NCBI RefSeq assembly: GCF_014652535.1
Contig: NZ_BMYZ01000002.1
Span: forward strand, 248,001 to 312,000
From: Cellvibrio zantedeschiae
Lineage (GTDB): Bacteria > Pseudomonadota > Gammaproteobacteria > Pseudomonadales > Cellvibrionaceae
DNA length: 64,000 nt
Direction of reading: 5' to 3'
The notes under the pieces are model-generated. The model saw nothing but the letters and a program-made list of their open reading frames with translations, had not been told where the DNA came from and did not search any database. The position numbers and the translations under genes were made by a program. Positions 63,920-64,000 of the stretch are shown one piece after another (within the stretch, counting starts at the first letter, position 1; each line of letters starts with the position of its first letter).

Positions 63920-64000
63920 ATGGCAACCACAGCAATTATTTATGGCGGCACCCGTAAGCAGGGAAACACGATCAACCTGATAAATGCAGCGGCACAAAAA
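63920..64000 (+). CDS. Flavodoxin-like NAD(P)H-dependent reductase, N-terminus only
   Basis: 27 codons before the window ends. MATTAIIYGGTRKQGNT is the first strand and phosphate loop of FMN-dependent NAD(P)H reductases/flavodoxin-fold proteins. It starts two bases after the ATPase stop, so the two may be co-transcribed. The identification rests on this short segment only. Confidence 0.65.
   Translation, partial: MATTAIIYGGTRKQGNTINLINAAAQK

Noticed and set aside
1-64000. tRNA, rRNA or prophage genes
   Set aside because: No cloverleaf-type sequence, rRNA segment, integrase or phage structural gene was recognised by eye on either strand; a covariance search would settle tRNAs.

Overview
The window looks like chromosomal DNA of a free-living, motile, Gram-negative gammaproteobacterium, most likely of the Cellvibrio group. 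Three gene neighbourhoods match blocks known from Pseudomonas: pilS / bamD / rluD / pgeF; HAD phosphatase / rppH / ptsP / lgt / thyA / folA; and argE / X / argA next to a GspE-type ATPase. Other pointers are a PEP-CTERM protein, a FlgT flagellar protein, several large cyclic-di-GMP proteins and many dispersed palindromic repeats. The taxonomic placement is inference from gene content and order only. No rRNA, tRNA, CRISPR array, prophage or complete insertion sequence was seen.

Region by region. 1-6.7 kb: the end of a beta-propeller diguanylate cyclase, a radical SAM / DUF4130 pair of presumed DNA-repair function, and acetyl-CoA synthetase. 6.7-8.9 kb: three small unrecognised genes set among repeats (a heptamer array and two copies of a palindrome-ended element). 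8.9-13.3 kb: an MHYT hybrid histidine kinase in operon with an HD-GYP response regulator. 13.5-19.6 kb: secreted propeller protein, serine hydrolase, MerR regulator with a methyltransferase, VOC protein and Smr nuclease. 19.8-28 kb: pilS-like kinase without pilR, nadE, bamD, rluD and pgeF. 28-32.2 kb: a five-PAS GGDEF-EAL protein. 32.4-42.5 kb: an amino-acid permease behind a clear sigma-54 promoter, small membrane and NTF2-like proteins, MAPEG and ABC transporter, FlgT, a lipoprotein and a PEP-CTERM protein behind a second sigma-54 promoter. 42.8-50.7 kb: housekeeping run rlmI, HAD, rppH, ptsP, lgt, thyA, folA. 50.7-54.6 kb: three co-directional membrane proteins that look like a surface-glycan module. 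54.6-64 kb: DUF3833 lipoprotein, ilvD with a short upstream ORF, a frameshifted lpxL-type acyltransferase, the argE / oxidoreductase / argA operon, a GspE/PilB-type ATPase and the start of a flavodoxin-like reductase.

Themes. Cyclic-di-GMP signalling is prominent: one GGDEF protein, one GGDEF-EAL protein and one HD-GYP protein all keep their catalytic motifs. Arginine synthesis is grouped in one minus-strand operon. Envelope functions recur (bamD, lgt, pgeF, LpxL-type acyltransferase, glycan module). The least explained features are the non-coding ones: stem-loop arrays with GGA in their loops in the 3' regions of smrA and nadE, a MITE-like element near 7-9 kb, the heptamer array in front of a secreted protein, and the leader ORF of ilvD.

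Limits: families were recognised by eye from motifs and gene order; domain boundaries are approximate; promoters, operators and repeats were found by reading and not by a scored search.
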